Of a stretch of 64,000 nt of DNA, positions 1 through 7,632 are shown piece by piece (within the stretch, counting starts at the first letter, position 1; each line of letters opens with the position of its first letter). Under the pieces are notes generated by a model, which did no database searches, had not been told where the DNA came from, and saw nothing but the letters and a program-made list of their open reading frames with translations. The position numbers and the translations under genes are program-made. The stretch comes from Bordetella parapertussis (lineage in GTDB: Bacteria; Pseudomonadota; Gammaproteobacteria; Burkholderiales; Thiobacillaceae), in NCBI GenBank assembly GCA_945890495.1, contig CAMDCO010000006.1:1-64000 (forward strand), in the 5' to 3' direction.

Positions 1-130
1 GGGCATCACCTTCTTGTACGGTCTTTATTTGCGCCTGTGCCAGGCGCTCACCCGACTCGGGAAATGGCTCGAAGTTTCACTCGAACCCGTCGCGCCGCCG
101 GAATACCGGCTTGCGAGGGTGTGGAAATGA
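1..130 (+). CDS. C-terminal end of an unidentified protein (partial)
   Basis: An open frame enters from the left edge and stops at TGA 128-130, giving about 42 residues that end in ARVWK. The piece mixes hydrophobic residues (FLYGLYLRL) with a charged, proline-containing tail (EPVAPPEYRLARVW), which reads like real protein. I do not recognise the family from this fragment. It converges on dctM, whose stop is 89 bases further on. Confidence 0.5.
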   Translation, partial: GITFLYGLYLRLCQALTRLGKWLEVSLEPVAPPEYRLARVWK

Positions 131-197
131 ATAAATCAGGGACGACTAACTAACGGACAATCCGGCGGCCTTTTTCAAGCGGCCCTTGCCCGCGATA

Positions 198-217
198 GCG
201 CTACGCTCCCGTAGCGC
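198..217 (-). terminator. Hairpin just downstream of dctM
   Basis: GCGCTACG and CGTAGCGC form a perfect 8-bp stem around a 4-base loop, directly after the dctM stop codon. No T-run follows on either strand, so it may be a stabilising 3' hairpin rather than a classical intrinsic terminator. Confidence 0.45.
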
Positions 218-218
218 C

Positions 219-1607
219 TTAGTAGCCCGCCGCCGCAGGATCAAAGGGGATGTCAATCATCTCAACCGTGGCATCCGCGACCGGCGCCACCCCAATCAGC
301 GACGGAAAGGCGAGCACCATCGCCAGCATCACGAGCTGAAGGATCACAAAGGGGATCACGCCACGGTAGATGTCGCGGCTCTCGACCCCCGCCGGGGCCA
401 CACTCTTCAGGTAGAACAGGGTAAAGCCCATCGGCGGGGTCAGGAACGAGGTCTGCATGTTCAGCGCCAACATCACGCCAAACCAGACCGGATCAATCCC
501 CAGCGCATGCACCACCGGCACCAGGAGCGGGACCAAGATGAAGGCGATCTCGAAGAAATCGATAAAGAAACCGAGAGAAAACACCAACAGGTTGATCAAC
601 AGCAGAAAGCCGATCTCGCCACCAGGCACCGCCGTCAGCAAAGACTCGACCCAGCGATCTCCATCCAGACCGCGAAACACCAACGCAAACACCGTCGAGC
701 CGATCAAGATGAACATCACGAAACTGGTGAGCCGCGCCGTACTGCCCATAGACTCGCGCAACAAGGTCAGATTCAGACGCCGATGCGCCGCCGCCAGCGC
801 GAGCGCACCCACGGCACCCATCGCACCGCCCTCGGTCGGTGTGGCGATACCCATGAAAATGGTGCCCAACACGAGAAAAATAAGCGCCAGCGGCGGCAAC
901 AAAGAAACCAACATGCGCCGACCCAGCGCCCAACCACGCAGGCTGCGCGCCGAAAGCGGCAAGGCTGGCATGCTCTCCGGCCTGAGCCAGGACAGCGCAA
1001 ACACATAGAGCACAAAAAAGGCCGCCAACATCAACGCCGGCACCATCGCCGCGCTATACATGTCACCGATCGACACGCCCAACTGATCGCCCAGCACGAT
1101 CAACACCAGCGAAGGCGGGATGATCTGCGCCAAGGTTCCCGAAGCGGCAATCACCCCACTGGCCAAGCGTTTGTCATAGCCATAACGCAACATGATGGGC
1201 AGCGAGATCAGCCCCATGGCGATGACCGATGCCGCCACCACGCCCGTGGTCGCGGCCAGCAGGGCACCGACAAAGATCACCGCATACGCCAACCCGCCGC
1301 GCACCGGACCAAACATCTGGCCGATGGTTTCAAGCAGATCCTCGGCCATGCCGCTACGCTCCAGGATCAGCCCCATGAAGGTGAAGAACGGGATGGACAA
1401 CAACACCGTGTTCGACATGATCCCGAACACGCGCTCAGGCAAGGCCTGCAAAAAGACCACCTCGAAGAAACCCGCCTGGATGCCGATCACGGCGAACAAG
1501 AGGCCATTCGCCGCCAACGCAAACGCCACCGGATAGCCCAGCAACATAAACAGCACCAAGCCCATGAACATGAGCGGGGCCATCAACGGCAACAGATCGA
1601 GACCCAT
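219..1607 (-). CDS. dctM: TRAP transporter large permease (DctM-type)
   Basis: Large membrane subunit of a tripartite ATP-independent periplasmic (TRAP) transporter, which uses an ion gradient to import an organic acid or similar solute. About 462 residues, hydrophobic throughout with roughly a dozen membrane segments. It has family-typical stretches such as ATPTEGGAMGAVGAL and the C-terminal MQTSFLTPPMGFTLFYL. I chose ATG 1607, which lies one base after the dctQ stop with AGGAG about 9 bases upstream; the longer frame from 1646 would overlap dctQ. The substrate-binding DctP protein is not encoded nearby, so the substrate cannot be named. Confidence 0.95.
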   Translation of the reverse strand: MGLDLLPLMAPLMFMGLVLFMLLGYPVAFALAANGLLFAVIGIQAGFFEVVFLQALPERVFGIMSNTVLLSIPFFTFMGLILERSGMAEDLLETIGQMFGPVRGGLAYAVIFVGALLAATTGVVAASVIAMGLISLPIMLRYGYDKRLASGVIAASGTLAQIIPPSLVLIVLGDQLGVSIGDMYSAAMVPALMLAAFFVLYVFALSWLRPESMPALPLSARSLRGWALGRRMLVSLLPPLALIFLVLGTIFMGIATPTEGGAMGAVGALALAAAHRRLNLTLLRESMGSTARLTSFVMFILIGSTVFALVFRGLDGDRWVESLLTAVPGGEIGFLLLINLLVFSLGFFIDFFEIAFILVPLLVPVVHALGIDPVWFGVMLALNMQTSFLTPPMGFTLFYLKSVAPAGVESRDIYRGVIPFVILQLVMLAMVLAFPSLIGVAPVADATVEMIDIPFDPAAAGY

Positions 1608-1608
1608 A

Positions 1609-2148
1609 TCAGACCCGCTCCTCTGGCTGTTCATCCACCCACGCAACGCGGCCTTGCAAAAAGGCGGCCCGCTTGATCATCTCAGAGACACCCTGCAAGG
1701 CCAGCAGGAACAGGCCCAGCGGCAACAACAAGCGTACCGGCCAGCGAATCAGCCCCCCTTCGTCAGGCGACATCTCCTGACTCTGCCAGGAAAGCACGAA
1801 GCCCTCCCAAGAAAACCAAAGGATCAACAGCATCACCGGCAACAGAAACAGCGCTGCACCGAACAGGTCAATCCACGCCTGGGTACGCGGCGAAAACCGG
1901 CTATAAAACACATCCACCCGCACATGACCGTTGTGGCGCAAGGTGTATCCCGCGCCGAGCAAGAAGATGGCCGCGAACAGATACCACTGCAATTCCAACC
2001 AAGCGTTCGAGCCCAACCCGAAGGCATAACGAAAGATCGCATTACCGGCCGACACCAGGGCCACCCCCAGCACCAACCAGTTCACCATGCGCCCGACCCG
2101 CTCGTTCAGCGCATCGATCCAGCCCGAAAAACGCAGCAAGCCCTGCAT
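1609..2148 (-). CDS. dctQ: TRAP transporter small permease (DctQ-type)
   Basis: Small four-helix membrane subunit that pairs with DctM. About 179 residues with four hydrophobic segments and the conserved pattern of an aromatic patch (NAWLELQWYLFAAIFLLGAGYTL) followed by HVRVDVFY, typical of DctQ. ATG 2148 shares its A with the pmbA stop (TGATG), so translation is probably coupled; a GTG one codon earlier is also possible. It sits between pmbA and dctM on one transcript. Confidence 0.93.
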   Translation of the reverse strand: MQGLLRFSGWIDALNERVGRMVNWLVLGVALVSAGNAIFRYAFGLGSNAWLELQWYLFAAIFLLGAGYTLRHNGHVRVDVFYSRFSPRTQAWIDLFGAALFLLPVMLLILWFSWEGFVLSWQSQEMSPDEGGLIRWPVRLLLPLGLFLLALQGVSEMIKRAAFLQGRVAWVDEQPEERV

Positions 2149-3515
2149 CACCCGTCCACCCCTTCGGAATCGCCCGCCACACGCATGGCGTCAATCAGGA
2201 TGGAGCCCACCTGACGCGAGCCACGCGTCTCGACATCGCTGCCAATGGCCGTAATACCGGCAAACATATCGCGCAGATTCCCCGCCACCGTAATCTCTTC
2301 AACCGGATAGGCGATCTCGCCCCCCTCCACCCAGAAACCGGCTGCGCCCCGCGAATAGTCGCCGGTCACCATATTGGTGCCGTGACCGAGCATCTCCGTG
2401 ACCAACAAACCAGAACCCATGCGGGCTAACAGCGCCGCAAAATCCTCGCCCGTCGACGGGATGATCAGGTTGTGGTTACCGCCAGCATTGCCGGTGCTCT
2501 GCATCCCCAGCTTGCGGGCGCTGTAACTCCCCAAGAAATAGCCCTCAACGCGCCCATCCTTCACCACGGTACGGTCGCGAACCGCCACGCCCTCGGCATC
2601 AAATGGCGACGAGGCCACACCGCGCGGCAAAAAGGGGCGTTCCTCAATCTGCATAAACGCCGGAAACACCGGCGTACCCAGGCTGTCCCGTAAGAAGCTG
2701 GATTTTCGGTACAGATTGCCGCCCGACACGGCCGAAACAAAACTCGCAATCAGGCCCGTGGCAATCGGGGCCTCAAGGATCACTGGACAACTTTGGGTTG
2801 GCAAACGCCGTGCGCCAAGACGCCGCACAGCACGCTCACCGGCACGCCGTCCCACGCCCTCCACCGCCTCCAAGTCCTCGGCCGCCCGCGCACCGGTGTA
2901 CCAGTAATCGCGCTGCATCGCGCCATCCTCCTCAGCAATCACCGAGCAGGAAACAGACTGCCGCGAGGTCGGGTAGCCGGCACAAAAACCGTTCGAATTG
3001 GCATAGATAAACTGAGCTTGTTGCTGACTGACCGTTGCCCCTTCGGTATTGCCAATGCGCCGATCCACCGCCAGCGCCGCCGCTTCGCAGGCACGGGCCA
3101 TCTCTACGGCATCGGCCACCGCCAGTCCCCACGGATGGAACAGGTCAAGGGCCGGAAACTGCGTCGCCAACAGGGTCGGATCAGCCAAACCCGAAAACGC
3201 ATCCTCAGCCGTAAAGCGGGCAATCGCCACCGCCTTCTCAACGGTCTGACGCAACGCTGCCGCAGAAAAATCGGAGGTCGCCGCGTGCCCTCGCCGTTGC
3301 CCGACATAGGCCGTTACGCTCACCGACTTGTCACGATTGTGCTCAATCGTCTCAATCTCGCCATGGCGCACGGTCACGCCCTGACCCGATCCCTCGGAGA
3401 TCTCCACCTCAGCACTCGTCGCCCCAGCCGCTCGCGCCTGGTCCAACACCTGCCGGGCCAGGTCGCTTAAGGCCTGCGCGGTATATGAAAAGCCCTGTTC
3501 TGCCACTTCGGCCAT
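2148..3515 (-). CDS. pmbA: Metalloprotease subunit PmbA/TldE
   Basis: TldE/PmbA forms a heterodimeric zinc protease with TldD, known for microcin B17 maturation and CcdA degradation. About 455 residues, normal for the family, with N-terminal segments (VRHGEIETIEHNRDKSVSV), the GNAGGNHNLII region and the C-terminal VTEMLGHGTNMVTGDYSRGAAGFWVEGGE characteristic of PmbA. PmbA itself lacks the zinc ligands of TldD, as expected. I chose ATG 3515 (MAEVAEQ) because the longer frame adds an unconserved 14 residues. It is divergent from yjgA, a common pairing, and its 3' end overlaps dctQ. Confidence 0.93.
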   Translation of the reverse strand: MAEVAEQGFSYTAQALSDLARQVLDQARAAGATSAEVEISEGSGQGVTVRHGEIETIEHNRDKSVSVTAYVGQRRGHAATSDFSAAALRQTVEKAVAIARFTAEDAFSGLADPTLLATQFPALDLFHPWGLAVADAVEMARACEAAALAVDRRIGNTEGATVSQQQAQFIYANSNGFCAGYPTSRQSVSCSVIAEEDGAMQRDYWYTGARAAEDLEAVEGVGRRAGERAVRRLGARRLPTQSCPVILEAPIATGLIASFVSAVSGGNLYRKSSFLRDSLGTPVFPAFMQIEERPFLPRGVASSPFDAEGVAVRDRTVVKDGRVEGYFLGSYSARKLGMQSTGNAGGNHNLIIPSTGEDFAALLARMGSGLLVTEMLGHGTNMVTGDYSRGAAGFWVEGGEIAYPVEEITVAGNLRDMFAGITAIGSDVETRGSRQVGSILIDAMRVAGDSEGVDG

Positions 3516-3577
3516 TCCTTCTTGTCCCTCTGCAAAGCCGTTATGATACAGGCACACAACACCGTCTCACGCACCCC

Positions 3578-4147
3578 ATGCACACACCTGATCCCCAGTC
3601 TGATAACACAACCCCCAGCCGCACCCAGCGCAAACACGAAGTCGAGGCCTTGCAGACCCTTGGCCGCGCCCTGACCGAACTGGCGCGTGACCAGTTGAAA
3701 CGCATCCCCATGCCGGACGACCTGCGCAATGCCGTCCTCGACTGGCACCGCTTTCCCAAGCACGAGGCTCAGCGTCGTCAATTGCAATACATTGGCCGTC
3801 TGATGCGCAAGGTTGATCCGACCCCCATCGAAGCGGCACTCGCCCATGTGCGCGGCGAGTCCACCGCCGCCAAGGCCCACTTCCACAGCCTGGAGCGCTG
3901 GCGCGAGCGTCTGCTCACCGATCCCGACGGTCTCACCGCCTGGATGGCCGAACACCCAGACAGCGATACCCAACAATTACGCACGCTGATCCGCAACGCC
4001 GCCCGCGAGGCGGCTCAAGCCAAGCCGCCCAAGTCCAGTCGCGAACTATTCCGGCTCCTGCGCGAGGCCATCGAACCCCCTCTGAACGCCACGCCCACAA
4101 CGGATCTGGAGACCGACGCTGCGTCCGATCTAGACGACAACGCTTGA
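3578..4147 (+). CDS. yjgA: Ribosome-associated protein YjgA (DUF615)
   Basis: DUF615 family; the E. coli homologue (also called DarP) acts in late 50S ribosome assembly. About 189 residues, highly charged and helical, with the typical core KRIPMPDDLRNAVLDWHRFPKHEAQRRQLQYIGRLMRK. ATG 3578 (MHTPDP) is preferred to the upstream in-frame start at 3485, which lies inside the divergent pmbA gene. The stop overlaps the next gene's ATG (TGATG). Confidence 0.93.
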   Translation: MHTPDPQSDNTTPSRTQRKHEVEALQTLGRALTELARDQLKRIPMPDDLRNAVLDWHRFPKHEAQRRQLQYIGRLMRKVDPTPIEAALAHVRGESTAAKAHFHSLERWRERLLTDPDGLTAWMAEHPDSDTQQLRTLIRNAAREAAQAKPPKSSRELFRLLREAIEPPLNATPTTDLETDAASDLDDNA

Positions 4148-5964
4148 TGGAGCATCCCGATGGCCCCGCCACTGAAGCGACCGAAAAGCCCACCGTTACC
4201 CTGAGCCAATGGCGCGCAGCGCTCTCGCTGTTCCCTTATATCTGGCAGTACCGGAGTCGCGTCATTGCCGCCTTCGCCCTCCTTATTACCGCCAAACTAG
4301 CCACCGTCAGCGTCCCACTGATCCTAAAAGAGATCGTCGATGGCCTACAGACCCCAAGCCTGCTGACGGCCCCACTGGCGCTGGTGGTTGCCTATGGTGC
4401 CCTGCGGTTTGCCAATACCGCCTGCACCGAACTGCGTGACGGCCTCTTTGCCCGCGTCCTGCAACGCGCCATGCGCGGCGTCATTCACGATGTATTCCGC
4501 CACCTGCACGCCCTGTCGCTACGCTTTCACCTCAACCGCCGCACCGGCGCACTGGCCGCCGAGATCGAACGCGGCGCCCGTTCAATCCGTTTTCTGATCA
4601 ATTTCTCGCTCTTCAACATCGGCCCGACCCTGCTTGAGATTGCCTTGGTCGCCGGCATCCTGTTCGTCAAATACGACCCCGCCTTCGGCGCCATCACCCT
4701 GTTCACCCTCGTGGTGTACATCAGCTTTACCCTACTCGTCACCAACTGGCGACTAGAGCACCGGCGCGCCATGCACGCCGCCGATGCACGCGCCAACGCC
4801 CACGCCGTCGATAGCCTGCTCAACTTCGAGACCGTCAAGGTCTTCGGCAACGAGGTCTTCGAAGCCGAACGCCTCAAGGCCGCCCTGAGCGACGCCGAGA
4901 ACGCTGCCGTACGCACCGAAAGCTCGCTGGCCTGGCTCAACACCGGCCAAGCCCTGATCATCTCGGCCAGCCTCATCGCCATGATGTCCCTCGCCGTGGA
5001 CGGCGTCGCCGCCGGGCGCATGACCCTGGGCGACCTCGTGCTGGTCAACGCCTTCCTGATCCAGCTCTTCATACCGCTCAATTTCCTCGGCACCGTTTAT
5101 CGCGAGATCCGCAACGCCCTCACCGACATGGAGAAGCTGTTTGGCCTCCTCCACACCGCGCCCGAGATCCGCGACCTGCCGGGCGCGCCCGCCCTTGCTG
5201 TCAGCGCAGGCGAGATACGCTTCGAGTCCGTGAGTTTCGCCTACGACCCGCGCCGCCCCATCCTGTCCGATATCAGCTTCAGCATCCCGCCCGGCCACAA
5301 GGTCGCCGTCGTCGGCGCCAGCGGCAGCGGAAAATCCACCCTGGCGCGTCTGTTATTCCGTTTTTACGAGGTCGATGACGGCCGCATCCTGATCGACGAC
5401 CAAGACATCCGCGCGGTCACCCAGGCCAGCCTGCGCGCCGCACTCGGCATGGTTCCACAAGACACCGTCCTGTTTAACGACACGCTCTACTACAACATCG
5501 CCTACGGTCGCCCCGATGCCGACCATGCAGCCGTCATTGAGGCCGGACGCGCCGCCCGTCTCGATGGCTTTGTCGCCAGCCTGCCGGATGGCTGGGAGAC
5601 CCGCGTCGGAGAACGCGGATTAAAGCTCTCCGGGGGCGAAAAACAGCGCGTCGCCATCGCCCGCGCCCTACTCAAAAACCCGCCCATTCTGGTCTTCGAC
5701 GAGGCCACCTCCTCGCTCGATTCCATCACCGAACAAGCCATCCAAGCCGAGATCCAGCTTGCCGCTCAGAACCGCACCAGCCTGGTCATCGCCCACCGTC
5801 TCTCCACCGTCATTGACGCCGACGAGATCCTCGTTCTGGAAGTGGGACGCATTGTTGAGCGCGGCAACCACAACGCCCTGCTCGCTCAAAATGGCCGCTA
5901 TGCCGAGTTGTGGAACCTGCAATTACGCAACGACACCGGCAACGCAGCCCACAACGGCGGCTGA
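4147..5964 (+). CDS. ABC exporter, Atm1/HMT1-like, fused permease and ATPase
   Basis: Half-transporter of about 605 residues: six membrane helices in roughly the first 320 residues, then an ATPase domain with Walker A GASGSGKST (about residue 389), signature LSGGEKQR (about 495) and Walker B ILVFDEATSSLD. The permease part (SVPLILKEIVDGLQ, FHLNRRTGALAAEIERGARSIRFL) matches the Atm1/HMT1 group, which exports glutathione-linked compounds and supports iron-sulfur or heavy-metal handling. ATG 4147 overlaps the yjgA stop. The exact substrate cannot be read from sequence. Confidence 0.9.
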   Translation: MEHPDGPATEATEKPTVTLSQWRAALSLFPYIWQYRSRVIAAFALLITAKLATVSVPLILKEIVDGLQTPSLLTAPLALVVAYGALRFANTACTELRDGLFARVLQRAMRGVIHDVFRHLHALSLRFHLNRRTGALAAEIERGARSIRFLINFSLFNIGPTLLEIALVAGILFVKYDPAFGAITLFTLVVYISFTLLVTNWRLEHRRAMHAADARANAHAVDSLLNFETVKVFGNEVFEAERLKAALSDAENAAVRTESSLAWLNTGQALIISASLIAMMSLAVDGVAAGRMTLGDLVLVNAFLIQLFIPLNFLGTVYREIRNALTDMEKLFGLLHTAPEIRDLPGAPALAVSAGEIRFESVSFAYDPRRPILSDISFSIPPGHKVAVVGASGSGKSTLARLLFRFYEVDDGRILIDDQDIRAVTQASLRAALGMVPQDTVLFNDTLYYNIAYGRPDADHAAVIEAGRAARLDGFVASLPDGWETRVGERGLKLSGGEKQRVAIARALLKNPPILVFDEATSSLDSITEQAIQAEIQLAAQNRTSLVIAHRLSTVIDADEILVLEVGRIVERGNHNALLAQNGRYAELWNLQLRNDTGNAAHNGG

Positions 5965-6016
5965 ACGGCGTTAATGTGAAACGCACCCCCTTAGCGTAAA
6001 ACAACACGGTCATTGG

Positions 6017-6200
6017 CGTAGGGGCAACCCCCCGTGGTTGCCCTGCATCCCCCCGTGGTTGCCCTGCATCCCCCTGTGGTCGCCCATTTACCACCAGGGC
6101 AGGCACAGGGGCCTGCCCCTACGAGGTGACCGCCCTTCAACAGGCGTAGGGGCAACCCCCTGTGGTTGCCCTGGTTGGGCAGGCACGAGGGCGGCCCCTG
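6017..6200. repeat. Cluster of palindromic G/C-rich repeat units
   Basis: Between the ABC exporter and the HAD gene lie two related units beginning GTAGGGGCAACCCCC, at 6017 and 6146. The first closes with the complementary GGGGCCTGCCCCTAC at 6108-6122, so the unit can fold end to end. Inside it a 21-base unit (core CCGTGGTTGCCCTGCATC) is repeated in tandem about 2.5 times. No ORF fits this sequence. It resembles dispersed intergenic REP-like palindromes rather than a single-copy regulator. Confidence 0.75.
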
Positions 6201-6243
6201 CAATCGGTTTCATGATTTGGGGTAGCGTGCGTCGCAATGAGCA

Positions 6244-6903
6244 TTAGCGCAGCGAACGCACCGGCCAGCCCGCCGCCTCGGCATGGGCACGCAGGGTGGC
6301 ATCCGGATCCACCGCCACCGGCGACTTCACCCGCGCCAAGAGGGGCAAGTCGTTGAGCGAATCGCTGTAAAACCAGCTTTCCTCCAAATCCTCGAAGCCC
6401 AGCCCACGCTCGCTCAACCACGCCTCCAGACGCGCCACCTTGCCCTCGCGAAACGGCGGCAGGCCCGCCACGCCGCCGGTAAATTCACCCTCGGCACCCA
6501 CCTCCGGCTCGGTTGCAATCAGATGTGGCACGCCCAGGAGGCGCGCAATCGGTGCCGTCACAAAGCTGTTGGTCGCCGTGATGATCATGCAAGTGTCGTC
6601 GCCATGCTGCGCCAGAAGCGCGGGCGTACCCGGGGCCACCATGGGGATGATGTGATCACGCATAAATTCAGCGTGCCACGCGTCCAGTTGCGTGCGCGAA
6701 TGACGCGACAACGGCCGCAACTGAAAATCAAGGAAGGCATGGATATCGAGGCAGCCCGCCTTGTAGTCGTCATAAAACTGCTGATTGCGGGCCTCGTACA
6801 CCTCACGATCGAGCACCCCCTTGCTGATCAGGAACTGTGCCCATTCAAAATCAGAATCACCGGCCAACAGGGTGTTATCGAGGTCAAACAAGGCTAAGCG
6901 CAT
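6244..6903 (-). CDS. HAD superfamily phosphatase, subclass IB (SerB-like)
   Basis: Haloacid dehalogenase-fold phosphatase of 219 residues. Motif I LFDLDNTLL (nucleophile Asp about residue 8, acid Asp at +2) is at the N-terminus, motif II is MIITATNS, and motif III/IV is FYSDSLNDLPLL. The sequence fits the HAD-IB subgroup (TIGR01490-like) that contains phosphoserine, phosphoethanolamine and histidinol-phosphate phosphatases. Substrate is not determinable here. It is divergent from the CbiM-like gene across a 66-base gap. Confidence 0.85.
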   Translation of the reverse strand: MRLALFDLDNTLLAGDSDFEWAQFLISKGVLDREVYEARNQQFYDDYKAGCLDIHAFLDFQLRPLSRHSRTQLDAWHAEFMRDHIIPMVAPGTPALLAQHGDDTCMIITATNSFVTAPIARLLGVPHLIATEPEVGAEGEFTGGVAGLPPFREGKVARLEAWLSERGLGFEDLEESWFYSDSLNDLPLLARVKSPVAVDPDATLRAHAEAAGWPVRSLR

Positions 6904-6969
6904 GGTCTCGGGTTCCGGTACAAGGTACCGGTTCAGTCATCAGGAAAGAGGCCGCAGTATACTCAAGGC

Positions 6970-7629
6970 GTGAACCTAGTGACCTCCAACATCCCCACCG
7001 ACTGGCTGATCCCGCTCTGGGCGATAGCCGCCCTTCTGTTTCTCGTCATGGTCAAACGCCTCGACTGGAAACACCTGCGGCAAGAGAACGATCTCAACAT
7101 CTTCCTCGGCGCGACGGTGGCCGTCCTCGGACTCTGGATGATCCACACCGGCATCCGGCCCGGCCTGTCCTTCCATCTCCTCGGCGCCAGTGCCCTCACC
7201 CTCATGTTCGGCCCCTGGTTCGCCCTCCTCGCGTTCGCTCTTATCAATACCGCGCTCGCCTTATGGCTCGGACAACTGAGTGCCTTGCCCATCAACTGGC
7301 TCATCTACGGCGCCCTGCCCATCCTATTTAGTTGGCGCTTATACCGGTTTGTGGACCAGCGCCTCACCAACCATTTCTTCGTCTACATCTTTCTCAATGC
7401 CTTCTTCGGTGCGGCCCTTGCCGTCAGCCTGACCGGTCTCACTTCAACGGGCTTCCTGGCCCTGTCCGAGGCCTATACGCTGGACTATCTGCTCGATCAA
7501 TACCTGCCCTATTGCCTGCTCATGGCGTGGGCCGAGGCCTTCTCGACCGGCATGCTGATCACCATCATCGTGGTATACAAACCGGCCTGGATCGCCACCT
7601 TCGATGACCGTCGCTACCTGAACCGCTAA
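6970..7629 (+). CDS. CbiM/ECF-like integral membrane protein (COG3235-type)
   Basis: A 219-residue protein with about six to seven membrane helices, starting at GTG 6970. The pattern GWxP-like N-terminus, GPWFALLAFALINTALAL and a late AWAEAFSTGMLITIIVVYKP resembles energy-coupling-factor permeases of the CbiM group seen as orphans in proteobacteria. No ECF ATPase or EcfT subunit is adjacent, so transport of cobalt, nickel or a vitamin is only a family-level guess. It ends 3 bases before the hrpA start and is probably co-transcribed with it. Confidence 0.7.
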   Translation: MNLVTSNIPTDWLIPLWAIAALLFLVMVKRLDWKHLRQENDLNIFLGATVAVLGLWMIHTGIRPGLSFHLLGASALTLMFGPWFALLAFALINTALALWLGQLSALPINWLIYGALPILFSWRLYRFVDQRLTNHFFVYIFLNAFFGAALAVSLTGLTSTGFLALSEAYTLDYLLDQYLPYCLLMAWAEAFSTGMLITIIVVYKPAWIATFDDRRYLNR

Positions 7630-7632
7630 GTC

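Noticed and set aside
186-1676. 496-codon open frame on the + strand
   Set aside because: It is antisense to dctM, arginine/histidine/glutamine-rich as GC-rich shadows are, and matches no family; dctM explains the region.
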